Assembly: GCA_947456955.1 (NCBI GenBank)
Contig: CANGTQ010000001.1
Location: 1-64,000 of the forward strand
Length of the DNA stretch: 64,000 bases
Reading direction: 5' to 3'
From: Flavobacteriaceae bacterium
Lineage (GTDB): Bacteria; Bacteroidota; Bacteroidia; Flavobacteriales; Flavobacteriaceae
Shown: positions 61,663 through 64,000 of the stretch, piece by piece
Position numbering within the stretch: the stretch's first letter is position 1
Layout of the letters: the number at the start of each line of letters is the position of its first letter
Translations under genes and position numbers: made by a program
The notes under the pieces: generated by a model
Told to the model about the DNA's origin: nothing
The model's input: only the letters and a program-made list of their open reading frames with translations
Databases searched by the model: none

Positions 61663-63300
61663 TTATAACTTTTTGTCCAGATCAACATTAATATAAAAAT
61701 CATTGGTCAATACTTCGATATCTTCTATTTTATTAATATTAGATTTTGTTTTTTTCCAGGCATTTGTTGGATAAAGACGGTATTTTTTATCTTTTATTAT
61801 GATATCAATCGGCATATTGAATATAGATTCATCAGCTTTCCAGCGAAACTCTAATTTCCCTTTGCTTTTTCTCAATTCAAGTTCAGGAATGTTAGCATAT
61901 CTGAGATATTGATTAAAAACGGTAGTTAAATTCATTCCTGTTTCTGTATTGAAAAAGTCGACTACAGTTTTTGTGTCAATAATTTTATGACGGAATGTTT
62001 CGGAATATTTCAATAGTATTTTCCACCATTTAACATCGTTGTCTAAAATGTGTCGCAATGTATTCAACATCAAAGCACCTTTCTCGTACATATCAGTTGA
62101 GCCTTGCTTATTGACTCCATAAGGACCAATTATCGGGCTGGTATTATCAATATTTCCTTTACAGCCGTTTATATATTGTTGTCCTTTTTCATAACCATAT
62201 TGGCATTCAACATAAACAGCTTCAGTATAGGTAGTAAATCCTTCGTGTATCCACATGTCAGCACTGTCTTTGGATGTAATGCTATTTCCAAACCATTCGT
62301 GCCCACTTTCGTGAATGATTATGAAGTCAAAAAGCAACCCAATCCCGGTTTGAGATCTATCGGTTCCTAAATATCCTTTTACATATTTATTGCCATAAGC
62401 CACAGCACTTTGGTGTTCCATACCTAAATAAGGAGTCTCAACCAATTTGTATCCGTCATACGCAAAAGGATAGGGGCCAAATTTACTCTGAAAACAATCC
62501 ATCATAGGTTTTACTTCTTCAAAATGAACTCGAGCTTTGGCTTCATTTTCACGTAAAACAAAGTAATCTAAATCTAGTCCCTTATATTTTTCATGAATTT
62601 TAACATAATCGCCAATGTTTACGGTTACCGAATAAGTGTTTATTGTGTAATTAACTTCCCAATCCCATCGTGTATATCCATTTTTTAAATCTACGCTACC
62701 CATGTATCTTCCGTTGGATACATTCATCAATCCATTTGGAACGGCTACTTTTATCGTTGCACCAAAATCGGGTTCATCACTTTGCGAATCTTTGCATGGA
62801 TACCACAAACTAGCTCCGGTTCCTTGGCAAGCCACTCCAACCCAATCTTTTCCTTGTCTATCTTTTGTAAATACAAAGCCACCATCCCAAGGCGCATTTT
62901 TGGCAATTATCGGTTTTCCGGAATAATAAAAACGAATTGTTTTTCCTTTATTTCCAATATTTTGCAACGCTTCAGGGAAATCAATAAATACGGCATTAAA
63001 TTCTCTTTTATAGGTAAGTTTTTTAGAGTCGTATATAATGGAATCTACTTCCATATTTTCAAATAAATCAAGTTGGATCACATCACTTTTTCCTTCCATT
63101 CCGAAAGTGATATCGTTATAACCAACAATATATTTTTTTTCGGGATTTATTTTAATGTTTAAATCATAATGTAACACATTAAAGCAAGTTCGTTCCGGAC
63201 GAAGCCCACCTTGTAATGTATCTTTTCTTGTGAATGTTTCTTGAGAGGAAAGAATGTAAGAACTGCAAATTATAAATAAGGTTACAATTATTTTTTTCAT
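61663..63300 (-). CDS. Exported M1-family metallopeptidase
   Basis: A 545-residue zinc aminopeptidase-like protein with signal peptide MKKIIVTLFIICSSYILSSQ. The N-terminal beta domain contains CFNVLHYDLNIKINPEKK; the catalytic domain has the exopeptidase-type GxMEN variant YLGMEHQSAVAYG near 294, HESGHEW near 331 and the third zinc ligand in WIHEGFTTYTEA 18 residues later. It lacks the C-terminal HEAT-like domain of full-size M1 enzymes, as in short Bacteroidetes members. It probably acts in the periplasm or at the surface. It lies 38 bp downstream of the small secreted protein gene, same strand. Confidence 0.93.
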   Translation of the reverse strand: MKKIIVTLFIICSSYILSSQETFTRKDTLQGGLRPERTCFNVLHYDLNIKINPEKKYIVGYNDITFGMEGKSDVIQLDLFENMEVDSIIYDSKKLTYKREFNAVFIDFPEALQNIGNKGKTIRFYYSGKPIIAKNAPWDGGFVFTKDRQGKDWVGVACQGTGASLWYPCKDSQSDEPDFGATIKVAVPNGLMNVSNGRYMGSVDLKNGYTRWDWEVNYTINTYSVTVNIGDYVKIHEKYKGLDLDYFVLRENEAKARVHFEEVKPMMDCFQSKFGPYPFAYDGYKLVETPYLGMEHQSAVAYGNKYVKGYLGTDRSQTGIGLLFDFIIIHESGHEWFGNSITSKDSADMWIHEGFTTYTEAVYVECQYGYEKGQQYINGCKGNIDNTSPIIGPYGVNKQGSTDMYEKGALMLNTLRHILDNDVKWWKILLKYSETFRHKIIDTKTVVDFFNTETGMNLTTVFNQYLRYANIPELELRKSKGKLEFRWKADESIFNMPIDIIIKDKKYRLYPTNAWKKTKSNINKIEDIEVLTNDFYINVDLDKKL

Positions 63301-63338
63301 AGAAATCGAATAAAATATTTTGAAATATTTGTTTAATA

Positions 63339-63770
63339 TTATTCGTTCAAAATAAGTTTCAAATTAGCAATCCAGAAAATTTCAGATTTGTAAAATTGAA
63401 GCGATGTTGGCACTACTTTTTCACTAGTATCACGTGGTGATTTTTTGATTAGACGCGCTGTTGACCCAGAAAAATTCAATGTATGTTTTTCATCTAAATC
63501 CGTTTTCTCGGTAGTGAACTTTATAATTTTATTTTCTACTTTCCAAGTGCCTTTTCCATAATTATATTTATCATGTTCTCCTCTTGTGTCTAAAAGCTTT
63601 TGAAAACTGGTAAATTGAAATGTATTATCAGTATTTAAATGAAGTGTATAATCAAGTATGCTAGCGTCTTTCCCTTCTAAATGTAAAATATAAGTTCCAG
63701 CATAATTTTCTGTTTGAGCCGAAAGACTAAAACCTATGGTTATTATAAGTAAAAGGAATAATTTTTTCAT
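63339..63770 (-). CDS. Secreted protein of unknown function (143 aa)
   Basis: Signal peptide MKKLFLLLIITIGFSLSAQ, then a small beta-rich domain: YAGTYILHLEGKDASILDYT, LHLNTDNTFQFTSF, GKGTWKVENKIIKFTTE, and a C-terminal Lys/Leu segment. The pattern of short antiparallel strands (GTYxL...TFxF...GxWxxxxxxIxF) is lipocalin-like, as in many exported Bacteroidetes proteins that test glucose or lipid-type ligands, but no family is assigned. It lies between a carboxylase gene and the M1 peptidase on the same strand. Confidence 0.7.
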   Translation of the reverse strand: MKKLFLLLIITIGFSLSAQTENYAGTYILHLEGKDASILDYTLHLNTDNTFQFTSFQKLLDTRGEHDKYNYGKGTWKVENKIIKFTTEKTDLDEKHTLNFSGSTARLIKKSPRDTSEKVVPTSLQFYKSEIFWIANLKLILNE

Positions 63771-63789
63771 TTGAAATACTTATAAAAAT

Positions 63790-64000
63790 TTATACCTGTA
63801 TCACACCCAAATTAAACTTCTTCTCAATCGGAGCATGATTAGCAGCTTCAATTCCCATCGAAATCCAGGTGCGAGTTTCTAATGGATCAATAATGGCGTC
63901 TGTCCATAAACGTGAAGCTGCGTAATAAGGAGAAACTTGCGCATCATAACGCGCTTTGATTTTATCGAATAACTCTTGTTCTACTTTTTCGTCTACAGTT
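63790..64000 (-). CDS. Acyl-CoA carboxylase carboxyltransferase subunit, C-terminal part
   Basis: The frame is open to the window edge and encodes the last 69 residues, so the gene continues beyond base 64000. ARYDAQVSPYYAASRLWTDA followed by IIDPLETRTWISMG is the C-terminal signature of biotin-dependent carboxylase beta subunits such as methylcrotonyl- or propionyl-CoA carboxylase; RLWxDxIIDPxxTR favours methylcrotonyl-CoA carboxylase (leucine degradation). The active domain is outside the window, so the substrate cannot be fixed. Confidence 0.85.
   Translation of the reverse strand, partial: TVDEKVEQELFDKIKARYDAQVSPYYAASRLWTDAIIDPLETRTWISMGIEAANHAPIEKKFNLGVIQV

Overview
The window reads as a chromosome segment of a low-GC member of the Flavobacteriaceae, most likely Flavobacterium. 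The support is gene content: type IX secretion (T9SS) sorting domains, a bacillithiol-type YtxJ, DUF4293, Asn/Gln-rich Rho, an outer-membrane beta-barrel TonB receptor, a tmRNA tag ending NYALAA, and -7 promoter elements of the Bacteroidetes form TAnnTTTG. Only one mobile-element scar is visible (a truncated IS3-type end at 19670). I see no CRISPR array, rRNA or tRNA.

Layout. 1-9254: the end of one T9SS type B protein and a complete 2921-residue T9SS type A surface protein with internal repeats. 9494-14382 (minus): truA, an ABC exporter, a YjdF-like membrane protein and lpdA; three tandem micro-ORFs lie between the last two. 14480-19577: phosphoesterase, DUF4293, rho, dnaK. 19578-20310: scar region with IS and gene remnants. 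20311-20705: tmRNA. 20783-30698 (minus): a nine-gene operon for aerobic CoA-dependent aromatic degradation. 30838-36789: acetyl-CoA synthetase, Asp-rich lipoprotein, clpB, ytxJ. 36940-41954 (minus): thrA-thrB-thrC behind a threonine-rich leader peptide and a terminator. 42164-51670: histidine ammonia-lyase, small membrane proteins, clpC, gyrA, a TPR protein, a small secreted protein. 51971-64000: rnz, pdxH, a CAP-domain lipoprotein, fumC, a 56-residue membrane protein, TonB receptor, ArsC-like protein, CPBP protease, menE, M1 peptidase, a small secreted protein and the end of an acyl-CoA carboxylase gene.

The operon fits one scheme (inference): a nitrilase may supply an aromatic acid; an anthranilate/benzoate-type CoA ligase activates it; a fused FAD monooxygenase-OYE enzyme hydroxylates the ring; a hotdog thioesterase releases the free acid; a gentisate 1,2-dioxygenase-type cupin opens the ring; an FAH-family hydrolase cleaves the product; and a maleate cis-trans isomerase converts maleate to fumarate. 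The isomerase suggests direct hydrolysis of maleylpyruvate without a glutathione-type isomerase. fumC (54855) and acs (30838) could take the products further. An Mrr-type DNA endonuclease gene is inserted in this operon and overlaps the isomerase gene by 4 nt.

The observations most worth checking are the Mrr gene in the catabolic operon, the thr leader in which the terminator arm overlaps the last Thr codons, the three micro-ORFs spaced exactly 55 nt apart upstream of lpdA, short tandem arrays that cover stop or start codons of several genes, paired TGTC-type palindromes between clpB and ytxJ with related half-sites upstream of dnaK and clpC, and a duplicated 37-bp stem-loop upstream of the CAP lipoprotein.
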